Shown: piece by piece, positions 7,781-16,584 of the stretch
Numbering within the stretch: the first letter of the stretch is position 1
Layout of the letters: each line of letters opens with the position of its first letter
Assembly (NCBI GenBank): GCA_018895075.1
Contig: JAHIOW010000008.1
Span: 1 to 52,419 of the forward strand
DNA: 52,419 bases
From: Candidatus Omnitrophota bacterium
Lineage (GTDB): Bacteria; Omnitrophota; Gorgyraeia; Gygaellales; Profunditerraquicolaceae
Direction of reading: 5' to 3'
The notes under the pieces: model-generated
The model's database searches: none
Told to the model about the DNA's origin: nothing
What the model saw: only the letters and a program-made list of their open reading frames with translations
Program-made: the position numbers and the translations under genes

Positions 7781-8946
7781 AGAAGGTGGTCCTTGCCTAT
7801 TCCGGCGGGTTAGATACATCCTGCGCCGTTAGATGGCTAAAAGAGCAGGAGTTTGAGGTTATCTGTTTTGTTGCTGATTTAGGCCAGGGTGAGAATTTTG
7901 GCGAGATAGAGAAGAGGGCTAAGCTTGCAGGCGCCTCCAAGATTTATATTCAGGACCTGAAGGATGAATTTATCCAAGATTTTATTATACCGGCATTAAA
8001 GGCAGATGCTATATACGAAGGCAAATACTTGCTGGCTACTGCGTTAGGGCGGCCGTTAATCGCCAAACATCTTGTGGCTATTGCCCACAAGGAAAAGGCC
8101 CAATACGTGGCCCATGGCTGTACAGGTAAAGGTAATGACCAGGTAAGAATCGAGGTGACCATAGGTATACTGGATGCGAAACTGCAAATTATTGCGCCGG
8201 CAAGAGAATGGGAATTTAAGTCAAGGGAAGAAGAGTTAGAGTACGCTAAGATGTATAGTATACCTGTGGAAGTAACCAGGAAAAAACCGTATAGCATTGA
8301 TATGAATATCTGGGGCGTAAGCATCGAGGCAGGTGTTTTGGAGAATTTGGAGCAGGAACCTCCCGAGGATGCCTATCTAATAACCAAAAGCCCTACGCAT
8401 ATCTCTACATACCCTAAATATATTGAGATTGATTTTGACAAAGGCATACCTAAAAAGATAGACGGCAAGGCCTATAAATTAGAGGCCCTGATTAATCAAT
8501 TAAATGAAATAGGCGGGCTTTACGGCGTAGGCAGAAGCGATTTGATTGAAAATAGGCTGGTCGGTATCAAGTCCAGAGAGGTTTACGAGGCCCCTGCTGC
8601 CACCATACTTTATGCTGCGCATAGAGAATTAGAAAGCCTGGTTCTGGACAGGGAACTGGCGCATTTCAAGGAGATAGTCGCGCTTAAATATGCAGAGCTG
8701 GTTTATTATGGTTTCTGGTATACGCCATTGAGAGAGGCGCTGGATGGTTTTATTGAGCCTACGCAGAGATATGTCAGCGGAAAAATTAAATTAAGATTAT
8801 TCAAGGGAAGCTGTACGCCGGTAGCCAGGAAGTCGCCGTATTCCTTATACAAGAAAGAACTTAGTACTTACGGCAAGGAAGATAAGTTCAATCAGAAATT
8901 AGCAGAAGGGTTTATTAAGATTTGGGGCTTACCCTATCAGCGATAG
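7777..8946 (+). CDS. argG: Argininosuccinate synthase
   Basis: ATP-dependent joining of citrulline and aspartate. The ATP-binding P-loop is VLAYSGGLDTSCAVRWL at the extreme N-terminus. HGCTGKGNDQVRIE, ITAPAREW-like IIAPAREWEF and SIDMNIWGVSIEAG are family blocks. 389 residues, normal. Overlaps the argF stop by four bases; argH follows after 18 bases. Confidence 0.96.
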   Translation: MKKVVLAYSGGLDTSCAVRWLKEQEFEVICFVADLGQGENFGEIEKRAKLAGASKIYIQDLKDEFIQDFIIPALKADAIYEGKYLLATALGRPLIAKHLVAIAHKEKAQYVAHGCTGKGNDQVRIEVTIGILDAKLQIIAPAREWEFKSREEELEYAKMYSIPVEVTRKKPYSIDMNIWGVSIEAGVLENLEQEPPEDAYLITKSPTHISTYPKYIEIDFDKGIPKKIDGKAYKLEALINQLNEIGGLYGVGRSDLIENRLVGIKSREVYEAPAATILYAAHRELESLVLDRELAHFKEIVALKYAELVYYGFWYTPLREALDGFIEPTQRYVSGKIKLRLFKGSCTPVARKSPYSLYKKELSTYGKEDKFNQKLAEGFIKIWGLPYQR

Positions 8947-8964
8947 AAGCGTTGGGAGAATAAT

Positions 8965-10362
8965 ATGACCAAAAAATTGTGGGGGAGTAGATTTACAAAA
9001 AAGACTAACACATTGGTGGATAAATTTACCTCCAGTATATCTTTCGATAAGAGGCTGGCTAAGTATGATGCCTTGGGTAGTATTGCCCACGCTAAGATGC
9101 TGGGTGAGAAGAGGATAATACCTTTAAAGGATTCCCGACTTATTGTAAAAGGGTTGCAGTCTATTTTAAAAGACCTAGAGAAGGGTAGATTTAAATTTGA
9201 TTCCCAGGCCGAAGATATACATTCTAATATTCAGGATGCGCTTTCTAAAAAGATTGGTAAGGCGGCCCATAAGTTGCATGCTGCGCGCTCCAGAAATGAC
9301 CAGATAGTTTTAGATGTCAGGATGTATGTAAAAGATGAGTTAACGGCGTGCATTAAATTGCTTTCTTTACTTCAGAAATCAATATTAAGGTTCGCCAAAG
9401 ATAATTCCAAGATAATTATCCCCAGTTATACTCATTTGCAGATGGCGCAGTGCGTTCTCGTGAGCCACCATATGCTTGCTTATATCGAGAGTTTAGAGAG
9501 GGATAAGGAGAGATTCTGCGATGCTAAAAAACGGACAGACCAGATGCCTTTGGGCAGCGGTGCGCTTTCCGGAACAGGACTGCCTATTGATAGAGAACAT
9601 GTAAGAAAACAGTTAGGGTTTGACAGGCTCACCGAAAACAGCATCGATAGCGTCAGCGACAGGGACTTTATTATCGAGGCCCTGGCAGGCCTGTCAATCC
9701 TGGGGGTCCATTTTTCCCGAATGGCTGAGGATTTAATTCTTTGGTCCACCAAAGAATTCAATTTTATCGATATAGATTTTTCTTTCTGTACGGGTTCCAG
9801 TATTATGCCGCATAAGAAAAATCCTGATGTCTTAGAGTTAATCCGGGCATCCACAGGCAGGTTACACGGGGATTTATCCAGTGTGTTGATATTGATGAAA
9901 GGGTTACCTTTATCATATAATCGTGATTTGCAGTTAGACAAGCCGCCTTTATTTGACGCCATAGATACAGTAAAAGAAATCTTAGAGATTATGGCGCAAA
10001 TTTTTAAGCATATCAGATTAAATAAAGGTGTAATTGCTTTAAAACTCATGGATGAATCTCTTTTTTCTGTAGATATCGTGGAGTACCTCATTAATAAGGG
10101 CCTCTCCTACAGAGAAGCCCACGATACCGTAGGCAGGATGGTGAAGGGCTGTTTAGATAAAGGCATCAAGATATCTTCCTTAAGCACGGCGCAACTGAGG
10201 AGATATTCAGATAGATTAGGCGCGGATGTAAAAAATATTCTCAATGCCTGGGAATCCGTTAATCTTAAGAGATCATATGGCAGTACAAACCCTAAGCTGG
10301 TAGCCAGGCAGCTTAATATCTGGAGTAAAAGATTAAATGCACGAATTCAAATACGTAAATAA
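8965..10362 (+). CDS. argH: Argininosuccinate lyase
   Basis: Splits argininosuccinate into arginine and fumarate, the last arginine step. Fumarase/aspartase superfamily: the signature loop GSSIMPHKKNPDVLELIR carries the catalytic serine; LWGSRFTKK at the N-terminus, HAARSRNDQIVLD and SYTHLQMAQ are typical. 465 residues, normal. Preceded by a weak GGGAG. Its last 26 bases overlap the start of lysA, linking the arginine and lysine halves of the array. Confidence 0.96.
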   Translation: MTKKLWGSRFTKKTNTLVDKFTSSISFDKRLAKYDALGSIAHAKMLGEKRIIPLKDSRLIVKGLQSILKDLEKGRFKFDSQAEDIHSNIQDALSKKIGKAAHKLHAARSRNDQIVLDVRMYVKDELTACIKLLSLLQKSILRFAKDNSKIIIPSYTHLQMAQCVLVSHHMLAYIESLERDKERFCDAKKRTDQMPLGSGALSGTGLPIDREHVRKQLGFDRLTENSIDSVSDRDFIIEALAGLSILGVHFSRMAEDLILWSTKEFNFIDIDFSFCTGSSIMPHKKNPDVLELIRASTGRLHGDLSSVLILMKGLPLSYNRDLQLDKPPLFDAIDTVKEILEIMAQIFKHIRLNKGVIALKLMDESLFSVDIVEYLINKGLSYREAHDTVGRMVKGCLDKGIKISSLSTAQLRRYSDRLGADVKNILNAWESVNLKRSYGSTNPKLVARQLNIWSKRLNARIQIRK

Positions 10363-11605
10363 TCATCTCTATTGCGAGAAAGTAAAACTAGAGGATTTAG
10401 CCCGGCGTTTTGGCACGCCGCTTTATGTCTACAGTTACCACACCTTGATTGACCACTTCATTAAGTTACAAACTGCCTTCCGTCAGATTGAGCCGCTTAT
10501 CTGTTATTCGGTAAAGGCGAATTCTAACCTGGCAATCCTGAAGGCGCTGGTGGATAAAGGCGCGGGGCTGGATATTGTCTCTGGAGGCGAACTTTTCCGG
10601 GCGCTGGAAGCAGGGTGTCCTGCGGATAAGATTGTCTATGCATCCGTCGGAAAAACCGATAGAGAAATAGAAGAAGCGGTCAGAAAGAAAATTCTGTTTT
10701 TTAATGTTGAATCTGGCGGTGAGCTAGAAAACATCAACCGTATATCAAAGAGGCTGAATAGAGTCAGTGGCGTTGCTATACGCATAAACCCGGATGTGGA
10801 ACCTAAGACCCACAAGTATATTACTACCGGCAAACTGACTAATAAGTTCGGCATAGATTTTAAGAGCGCCGAGCGGATTTTATTATTATGCAAGAGATTA
10901 ACCAATATCAGGATATCGGGTTTACATATACACATAGGTTCTCAGATAACCGAAAGCTCGCCTTATGTTTCGGCCATAACTAAAATGGTTGATTTTATCC
11001 AGAGATTGAGAAGAAAAGGAGTAGACTTAGAATACCTGAACATCGGAGGCGGGTTAGGTATTGTTTATGACCGTGAGACACCACAGACTGCGGCAAGATT
11101 TGCGGCCAGGATTTTACCCCTGTTAAAGGAGACTGGGCTGAAGATAATCTTAGAGCCAGGCAGGTTTATTGCCGGAAATGCCGGTGTCCTGCTTACCAAG
11201 GTTTTATATATTAAACCCACGCCCAAAAATAAATTTGTCATCGTTGATGCGGGGATGAATGATTTGATCAGGCCGGCCCTATATGATGCCTATCATCAGA
11301 TTATTCCATTGAAAGTATCAAAGTATCAAAGTATCAAAGTATCAGAGAAAGTAGATATAGTTGGCCCGATTTGCGAAAGCGCTGATTTTTTTGCTAAAGA
11401 CAGGAGGCTGCCTAAAATAAAGGAGGCAGACTTTTTAGCGATCATGGGCGCAGGCGCTTATGGCTTTAGCATGTCTTCTAATTATAACTCCCGCCTTAAA
11501 GCAGAAGAGGTGTTGGTAGTCAAGGACAGGGTATTTACAATCAGAAAGAGAGAAACGCGCAGAGATTTAATCTCTAAAGAGACAATTCCCGCATTTCTTT
11601 TATAG
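10337..11605 (+). CDS. lysA: Diaminopimelate decarboxylase
   Basis: Decarboxylates meso-diaminopimelate to lysine. Fold-III PLP enzyme: PLP lysine K60 in CYSVKANSN, HIHIGSQI, the glycine-rich NIGGGLGI, EPGRFIAGNAG and GPICESADFFAKDR. MGAGAYGFSMSSNYNSR near the C-terminus completes the active site. 422 residues. A run of four 8-base repeats (11314-11345) encodes KVSKYQSIKVSE just before KVDIVGPICES, a spot where homologues are shorter. Starts inside argH (26-base overlap); dapF begins seven bases after the stop. Confidence 0.95.
   Translation: MHEFKYVNNHLYCEKVKLEDLARRFGTPLYVYSYHTLIDHFIKLQTAFRQIEPLICYSVKANSNLAILKALVDKGAGLDIVSGGELFRALEAGCPADKIVYASVGKTDREIEEAVRKKILFFNVESGGELENINRISKRLNRVSGVAIRINPDVEPKTHKYITTGKLTNKFGIDFKSAERILLLCKRLTNIRISGLHIHIGSQITESSPYVSAITKMVDFIQRLRRKGVDLEYLNIGGGLGIVYDRETPQTAARFAARILPLLKETGLKIILEPGRFIAGNAGVLLTKVLYIKPTPKNKFVIVDAGMNDLIRPALYDAYHQIIPLKVSKYQSIKVSEKVDIVGPICESADFFAKDRRLPKIKEADFLAIMGAGAYGFSMSSNYNSRLKAEEVLVVKDRVFTIRKRETRRDLISKETIPAFLL
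11314..11345 (+). repeat. Tandem 8-base repeat within lysA
   Basis: Four copies of AGTATCAA, the last ending AG. Because eight is not a multiple of three, the unit reads through all three frames, giving a non-periodic peptide. Copy changes other than in threes would break lysA, so it is a potential slippage site. Confidence 0.85.
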
Positions 11606-11612
11606 GCTATAA

Positions 11613-12431
11613 ATGAGCAATATGCATTTTACCAAGATGGTTGCTTCAGGGAATGACTTTGTGGTAATAGAGAGTAGTCAGGAGCCAGGAGTCAGGAGTT
11701 TGGGGTCTTTGGCAAAAACAATATGTGATAGAAAATACGGCATAGGTGCGGATGGATTATTAGTCTTAGAAAAATCTAAGATTGCGGATATAAAGATGCG
11801 TATCTTTAATTCAGATGGTTCAGAACCTAAGATGTGCGGTAATGGCGCAAGGTGCGTGGCATTATTTAAAAGCGCAGGGCGCAAAGCGCAAGGCGCAAAA
11901 CTAAAGATTGAAACCAAGGCAGGAATCATAAAAGCCGAAGTTAACAAGGATAATGTAAAAATAAAACTCACTGACCCTAAGGGCCTAAAGTTAGATATGC
12001 CGATTAGGTTAAATCGCACGCTCAAGGTGAATTTTATCAATACCGGAGTCCCGCATGCAGTAATATTTGTAGAAGGCCTGGATAAAATTGATGCGGTTAG
12101 TTTAGGCAGGCAGATACGTTACCATAAAAAGTTTAGGCCTGCAGGGGCAAACGCGGATTTTGTAGAGGTAGTGAATAATAATACTATCAAAATCAGGACG
12201 TATGAAAGAGGCGTGGAAGATGAAACTTTGGCCTGCGGGACAGGGGCAGTGGCGTCTGCATTACTATACGCTATACGCTATACGCTATCCGCTATCCATA
12301 AAATAAAGGTTGTTACAAAAAGTAAAGAGATATTAAAAGTCTATTTTAATAAAATAAATAATAAATTTACAGATGTTTGGTTAGAAGGTAAGGCAAGGAT
12401 AGTTCATAAAGGGTGCTGGTGCGACGAATAA
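11613..12431 (+). CDS. dapF: Diaminopimelate epimerase
   Basis: Interconverts LL- and meso-diaminopimelate, giving the cell-wall precursor and the LysA substrate. The two catalytic cysteines are present: C75 in MCGNGARC and C208 in ACGTGAVASAL. MHFTKMVASGNDFVVIE is the usual N-terminus, and GIGADGLLVLE follows. 272 residues. Three low-complexity stretches look inserted: SSQEPGVRSLGS (11674-11699), SAGRKAQGAK (11871-11899) and YAIRYTLSAIHK (12264-12298). Each is encoded by short repeats. The first start (MSNMHF) or the second Met may be used; no strong ribosome site. Confidence 0.94.
   Translation: MSNMHFTKMVASGNDFVVIESSQEPGVRSLGSLAKTICDRKYGIGADGLLVLEKSKIADIKMRIFNSDGSEPKMCGNGARCVALFKSAGRKAQGAKLKIETKAGIIKAEVNKDNVKIKLTDPKGLKLDMPIRLNRTLKVNFINTGVPHAVIFVEGLDKIDAVSLGRQIRYHKKFRPAGANADFVEVVNNNTIKIRTYERGVEDETLACGTGAVASALLYAIRYTLSAIHKIKVVTKSKEILKVYFNKINNKFTDVWLEGKARIVHKGCWCDE
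11871..11899 (+). repeat. GCGCAA-type short repeat within dapF
   Basis: Repeats of the form GCGCA(A/G)GG and GCGCAAA run for about 29 bases and are read as a basic Ala/Gly/Lys peptide between the first catalytic cysteine and the following strand. A similar GGAGTCAGGAG-type repeat lies upstream at 11674-11699. Confidence 0.6.
12264..12298 (+). repeat. Tandem 7-base repeat within dapF
   Basis: Three copies of CTATACG, then CTATCCG and CTATCCA, 35 bases in all, directly after the second catalytic-cysteine motif. Translated as LYAIRYTLSAIH; the frame is kept because five units make 35 bases together with neighbouring sequence. Confidence 0.85.
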
Positions 12432-12490
12432 GGAACACCGTTTAGCACTCACTGCCTGAGACGGTGAGGCAGGCCGGTAAAGGAGGTAGA

Positions 12491-13369
12491 ATGTTTAAAG
12501 GTTCTTCTGTAGCCATAGTTACCCCTTTTAGAGGTGGTAAAGTCGATGAGAAGAAATTAAGGGATTTAATAGAATTTCAACTCAAGAATGGCACTGCCGG
12601 GATAGTGCCTTGCGGGACGACCGGTGAATCCGCCACTTTATCCTTCCAAGAGCACGATAAGGTGATTCAAATTACTATTGAGCAGGTTAAAAAAAGAGTG
12701 CCGGTTATTGCGGGCACAGGCTCAAATTCTACAGAAGAGGCAGTAATGTTGACCCGCCATGCTGCCAAGGCAGGCGCAGATGCCTCTTTACAGGTCTCGC
12801 CTTATTACAACCGTCCGACGCAAAAAGGCCTGTATGAGCATTTCAAGGCCATAGCTAATTCAGTGGATATACCTATAATACTTTACAATATTGCCTCGCG
12901 CACGGCAGTGAACATAGAACCAGAAACTATTGCCAGGTTGTCAGGCGATTGTAAAAATATTGTAGGCGTAAAAGAGGCCTCGGGGAATCTTGACCAGATG
13001 TCGCGCATCAAGGCATTATGCGCTGAAAATTTTGATTTGATTTCAGGAGACGATAGCCTGACCTTGCCGGTATTATCTATCGGCGGAACCGGTGTTATTT
13101 CAGTTGTGGCTAATATTGTCCCGCGAGATGTAGCAGATATGGTAGATGCATTTGGAAAAGGGAATATAGAAAAGGCACGCCTGTTACACTATAAACTGTT
13201 ACCCCTGATTAAGGCGATGTTTATGGAAACAAATCCTATACCCGTTAAGACGGCAATGGGTCTATTAGGGATGTGCGAGCCGGATTTAAGGCTTCCTATG
13301 TCTGCGTTGTCTGAAGGTAATTTGGAAAAATTAAAGAAGGCCTTAAAAGATTACGGATTGCTTAAATAG
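12491..13369 (+). CDS. dapA: 4-hydroxy-tetrahydrodipicolinate synthase
   Basis: Condenses pyruvate with aspartate semialdehyde, the first committed lysine step. (beta/alpha)8 aldolase: Schiff-base lysine K161 in GVKEASGNLDQM, proton-relay Y132 in LYNIASRT, and the CGTTGES phosphate-like motif (residues 41-47). 292 residues. I start it at the ATG at 12491 because AGGAGG stands seven bases upstream and MFKGSSVAIVTPF is the normal N-terminus; the longer frame from 12464 reads through that ribosome site. A short imperfect palindrome (CTGCCT/AGGCAG, around 12451-12471) lies in the 59-base gap after dapF. Confidence 0.96.
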   Translation: MFKGSSVAIVTPFRGGKVDEKKLRDLIEFQLKNGTAGIVPCGTTGESATLSFQEHDKVIQITIEQVKKRVPVIAGTGSNSTEEAVMLTRHAAKAGADASLQVSPYYNRPTQKGLYEHFKAIANSVDIPIILYNIASRTAVNIEPETIARLSGDCKNIVGVKEASGNLDQMSRIKALCAENFDLISGDDSLTLPVLSIGGTGVISVVANIVPRDVADMVDAFGKGNIEKARLLHYKLLPLIKAMFMETNPIPVKTAMGLLGMCEPDLRLPMSALSEGNLEKLKKALKDYGLLK

Positions 13370-13389
13370 ATTAAAAAGGAGTCAGTTAG

Positions 13390-14100
13390 ATGATTAAGTT
13401 AGGTATAGCGGGTGTTTGCGGAAGGATGGGCAGGCGTATATTTGAATTGGCCTCTCATGAGAAAGACCTTGAAGTAACCCTGGCCTTAGAAAGAAAAGGC
13501 ACTCCTATGATTGGCAAGGACTTGGGTAGATTAAAGATATCTTCCAGCCCTGACGGTTTATTCCTTATAGATGTATTTGTGGATTTTACCACTGCCGAAG
13601 GCACAGAGATGAATTTAGATTATGTAGCCAGATATAAAAAGGCAGCAGTGATTGGAACAACCGGCCTTAATGATGAGCAGTTAAAAAAAATAGAGGAGGT
13701 TTCCAAGATTATTCCTATAGTATTTTCCCCTAATATGTCTATAGGCATAAATACACTCTTCGCAACTTTACCGGAAATCGCCAAGAGATTAGGCCCGAAT
13801 TATAATATTGAGATTGTGGAGGCGCACCATAAAGCCAAGAAGGATGCACCTTCAGGCACGGCTAAAAAGATGGCTCAAATCCTAGCGGATGCCACGGCCC
13901 GTCAGATTCCTACCCATGCTGTAAGATTAGGCGATATTGTGGGCGACCATACTGTTATTTTCTGCGGTAATTCAGAGCGCATTGAGATAAAACATCAGGC
14001 GCATTCACGGGATTTATTCGCCCTGGGGGCGTTGAAGGCGGCCAGATGGGTTTTTGGTAAACCGCCAGGTTTGTATTCGATGCAAGACGTATTGAAATAA
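13390..14100 (+). CDS. dapB: 4-hydroxy-tetrahydrodipicolinate reductase
   Basis: NAD(P)H-dependent reduction of the DapA product to tetrahydrodipicolinate. N-terminal nucleotide site GIAGVCGRMGRRIFE; the catalytic segment VEAHHKAKKDAPSGTAKKM holds the conserved His and Lys; HQAHSRDLFALGALKAARWV is the C-terminal family block. 236 residues, at the short end of the family but with all blocks. Preceded by AAGGAG nine bases upstream. Followed by an 83-base gap filled by a palindrome, then dapL. Confidence 0.95.
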   Translation: MIKLGIAGVCGRMGRRIFELASHEKDLEVTLALERKGTPMIGKDLGRLKISSSPDGLFLIDVFVDFTTAEGTEMNLDYVARYKKAAVIGTTGLNDEQLKKIEEVSKIIPIVFSPNMSIGINTLFATLPEIAKRLGPNYNIEIVEAHHKAKKDAPSGTAKKMAQILADATARQIPTHAVRLGDIVGDHTVIFCGNSERIEIKHQAHSRDLFALGALKAARWVFGKPPGLYSMQDVLK

Positions 14101-14109
14101 TTTAAAAAT

Positions 14110-14175
14110 AGGGACACTCTTAGCTTTTCCGCCACAGGCGGATCCGCCTTCGGCGGAAGCTGAAAGGGTGTCCCT
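14110..14175. repeat. Nested palindrome between dapB and dapL
   Basis: Outer arms AGGGACACTCT and AGGGTGTCCCT enclose AGCTT/AAGCT and a GC-rich core with two interleaved CCGCC/GGCGG pairs (GGCGGATCCGCC). It fills nearly the whole gap and ends nine bases before the dapL ATG, next to its AAGGA ribosome site. No T tract follows, so it is more likely a REP-like element, possibly tuning dapL expression, than a terminator. Confidence 0.75.
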
Positions 14176-14183
14176 GACAAGGA

Positions 14184-15344
14184 ATGTTTAAACTATCTAA
14201 AAGATTACAGAATCTTCCGCCTTATCTTTTCTTAGAAATTGATAAGGCAAAGAGAAAAGCCAGGCAAGAGGGCAGGGATATTATTGATTTAGGAGTGGGT
14301 GATCCTGATCAGCCTACTCCCAGCCATATAATTGAAAAACTTTGCCAAGCTGCGCATGAGCCTGCAACCCACCGTTATGCCTTAGAGCAGGGTATGCCGG
14401 CATTGCGCCAGGCGATAGCAGGCTGGTATGAAAGTCGTTTTCAGGTCAGACTTGACCCTGAATCTGAAATTTTACCTTTACTCGGGTCAAAGGAAGGCAT
14501 TGCCCACTTTCCCCTGGCTTTTTTGAATAGCGGCGACTATGCACTGGTGCCTGAGCCCTGCTATCCGCCTTATAAGAGCGGATCTATTTTGGCCGGGGCC
14601 AGAGTCTACCCTGTGCCGCTTCTTGAATCCAATGCATTTTTACCTGACCTGAAAAAAATACCTGGCCGCATTTGTAGAAAAGCAAAATTATTGTATATAA
14701 ATTATCCTAATAATCCTACTGCCAGCACCGCAGAAAAGGGTTTTTATGAAGACGTAGTTGATTTCGCAACCAAGAATAAGATTATAGTGATTTCGGATTT
14801 GGCTTATTCTGAGATTGCTTACGACGGATACAGGCCTGGAAGTTTCTTAGAGATTGAAGGGGCCAGGGATATCGGTATTGAGTTTCACTCTTTATCCAAG
14901 ACCTATGATATGACTGGCTGGCGCATCGGTTGGGCTTGTGGCCAGCCTAAGTTAATATCGGCATTGGCAAAACTTAAATCCAATATCGATTCCGGGATAT
15001 TCTCTGCAGTGCAATTAGCAGGTATTACTGCCTTAGAAGGGCCCCAGGGGCATATTCAGGATATATGCCAACTTTACCAAGAAAGACGCGACCTCCTCAT
15101 CAGCGGTTTGACTTCTTTGGGTTGGCAGGTAAACTCACCCAGGGCCACTTTTTATGTTTGGTTAAGGACCCCTGATAGAAGCGATTCCCTAAAATTTTCC
15201 AGGTTATTATTAGAGAAGGCAGATGTTGTAGTTACTCCGGGCGTAGGATTTGGCAGGTATGCAGAGGGCTATATCCGCATCGCCCTTACTGTATCTAAAG
15301 AGAGGATCCAAGAAGCCGTGGAGCGTTTAAAAAGAATTATTTAA
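14184..15344 (+). CDS. dapL: LL-diaminopimelate aminotransferase
   Basis: Converts tetrahydrodipicolinate straight to LL-diaminopimelate, bypassing the acylated dapD/dapE intermediates. Class I PLP aminotransferase with PLP lysine K239 in FHSLSKTYDMTGWRIGWA. Also DLGVGDPDQPTP, LLGSKEGIAHFPLAFLN, LLYINYPNNPTASTA and KSNIDSGIFSAVQLAG, which distinguish DapL from plain aspartate aminotransferases. 386 residues. The setting among dapA, dapB, dapF and lysA, with no dapD or dapE, supports the assignment. Its stop overlaps folK by one base. Confidence 0.93.
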   Translation: MFKLSKRLQNLPPYLFLEIDKAKRKARQEGRDIIDLGVGDPDQPTPSHIIEKLCQAAHEPATHRYALEQGMPALRQAIAGWYESRFQVRLDPESEILPLLGSKEGIAHFPLAFLNSGDYALVPEPCYPPYKSGSILAGARVYPVPLLESNAFLPDLKKIPGRICRKAKLLYINYPNNPTASTAEKGFYEDVVDFATKNKIIVISDLAYSEIAYDGYRPGSFLEIEGARDIGIEFHSLSKTYDMTGWRIGWACGQPKLISALAKLKSNIDSGIFSAVQLAGITALEGPQGHIQDICQLYQERRDLLISGLTSLGWQVNSPRATFYVWLRTPDRSDSLKFSRLLLEKADVVVTPGVGFGRYAEGYIRIALTVSKERIQEAVERLKRII

Positions 15345-15742
15345 TGGTGGTTTGTTATTTGGGCATAGGTTCTAATTTAGGCAACAGAAGAAAAAATATC
15401 AAGCAGGCATTGCATCATCTAGACAGGGCCAAAGGTATAAAAATAGAAAAGAGCTCGCGGATTTATGAAACCGAACCCGTAGGCGGGCCGCCCCAGGGCA
15501 GGTTTTTAAATGCGGCTATAAAAATTAAGACTTCACTTACACCCGGTTTTCTTCTTAGGACCCTAAAGAAAATAGAGAAAGCCTTGGGCCGTAAGAAGGC
15601 CGTGCGTTTTGGGCCGCGAGAGATAGATTTGGATATCTTATTTTACGCAGATAAGATTATAAACAGAAAGAATCTTCAAGTCCCGCATCCCAAGATATTT
15701 GAACGTGAGTTTGTGGTCAGGCCGTTATTGGAAATAATATGA
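15344..15742 (+). CDS. folK: 2-amino-4-hydroxy-6-hydroxymethyldihydropteridine pyrophosphokinase
   Basis: Transfers pyrophosphate from ATP to the pterin in folate synthesis. Family blocks: YLGIGSNLGNRRKNI at the start, SRIYETEPVGGPPQGRFLNAAI, and the metal- and pterin-binding RFGPREIDLDILFY followed by VPHPKIFEREFVVRPLLEI. 132 residues, slightly short but complete. Start overlaps the dapL stop (TAATG) and its stop overlaps panC (ATGA). No other folate gene is adjacent. Confidence 0.95.
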   Translation: MVVCYLGIGSNLGNRRKNIKQALHHLDRAKGIKIEKSSRIYETEPVGGPPQGRFLNAAIKIKTSLTPGFLLRTLKKIEKALGRKKAVRFGPREIDLDILFYADKIINRKNLQVPHPKIFEREFVVRPLLEII

Positions 15743-16584
15743 GGATTATCCGCAGCAAAAAAGAGATGTCCGCAATTTCCCGCCAGATTAGACGCCAGGA
15801 AAAGACATTGGGCTTTGTGCCTACTATGGGCGCCTTACACCAAGGCCACCTTAGCCTTATCCAGAGGGCGCGAGAGGAAACTGATTTTTTGGTAGTAAGC
15901 ATATTCCTCAATCCTATTCAATTCGGCCCAGAGGAAGATTTCAAGAGATACCCTCGAGTTTTCAAGCGTGATGCCCGGTTATGCAGGAGGGAAGGGGCGG
16001 ATGTTGTTTTTTATCCAAAGGCAGACGATATGTATCCTGCGGATTTCAAAACCTCTGTTTCAGTCAGCGAATTAAGTCAAGTTCTGTGTGGCAGGTTTCG
16101 GCCCGGGCATTTTCAAGGCGTAGCCACAGTAGTAGCAAAACTTTTTAATATAGTGAGTCCTGATATTGCCTATTTTGGCCAGAAGGATGCCCAGCAGGCA
16201 ATAATTATCAAAAAAATGGCTTGGGACCTGAATATGCCGGTGAAGATAAAATTTGTATCCACTGTGCGCCAGAATGACGGATTGGCTTTGAGTTCACGCA
16301 ATATTTATTTAAAGCCGAAGGAGAGAAAGGATGCCACAGTCTTATATCAGGCATTAAATTTGGCGCGCCATTTAATTAAACAGGGAAACGTCAGTGCCCG
16401 GGATATTGTGCGCAGGATGAAACAATTAATCAATAAGAAAAAAACCGCTGTGGTGCAGTATATATCAATTGTAGATTTAAAAGATTTAAGGCCGGTAGAT
16501 AAAATAAAGGGTAAGGTATTAATTGCCCTGGCAGTATGGGTGGGTAAGACAAGGTTAATTGATAATATAATAGTTAATGTTTAG
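15739..16584 (+). CDS. panC: Pantothenate synthetase (pantoate-beta-alanine ligase)
   Basis: ATP-dependent joining of pantoate and beta-alanine to give pantothenate for coenzyme A. Contains FVPTMGALHQGHLSLIQRA (HxGH nucleotide site), ICR-like VVSIFLNPIQFGP, DIAYFGQKDAQQAIIIKKM and NDGLALSSRNIYLKP with the KMSKS-like serines. 281 residues, normal. Coupled to folK by ATGA. panB and panD are not in the window. Confidence 0.96.
   Translation: MRIIRSKKEMSAISRQIRRQEKTLGFVPTMGALHQGHLSLIQRAREETDFLVVSIFLNPIQFGPEEDFKRYPRVFKRDARLCRREGADVVFYPKADDMYPADFKTSVSVSELSQVLCGRFRPGHFQGVATVVAKLFNIVSPDIAYFGQKDAQQAIIIKKMAWDLNMPVKIKFVSTVRQNDGLALSSRNIYLKPKERKDATVLYQALNLARHLIKQGNVSARDIVRRMKQLINKKKTAVVQYISIVDLKDLRPVDKIKGKVLIALAVWVGKTRLIDNIIVNV

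Noticed and set aside
11314-12298. CRISPR array
   Set aside because: Repeat units are 7-8 bases, directly adjacent, inside coding genes; no spacers and no cas genes.
12464-12490. Upstream start for dapA
   Set aside because: It would translate the AGGAGG ribosome site; the ATG at 12491 gives the normal N-terminus.
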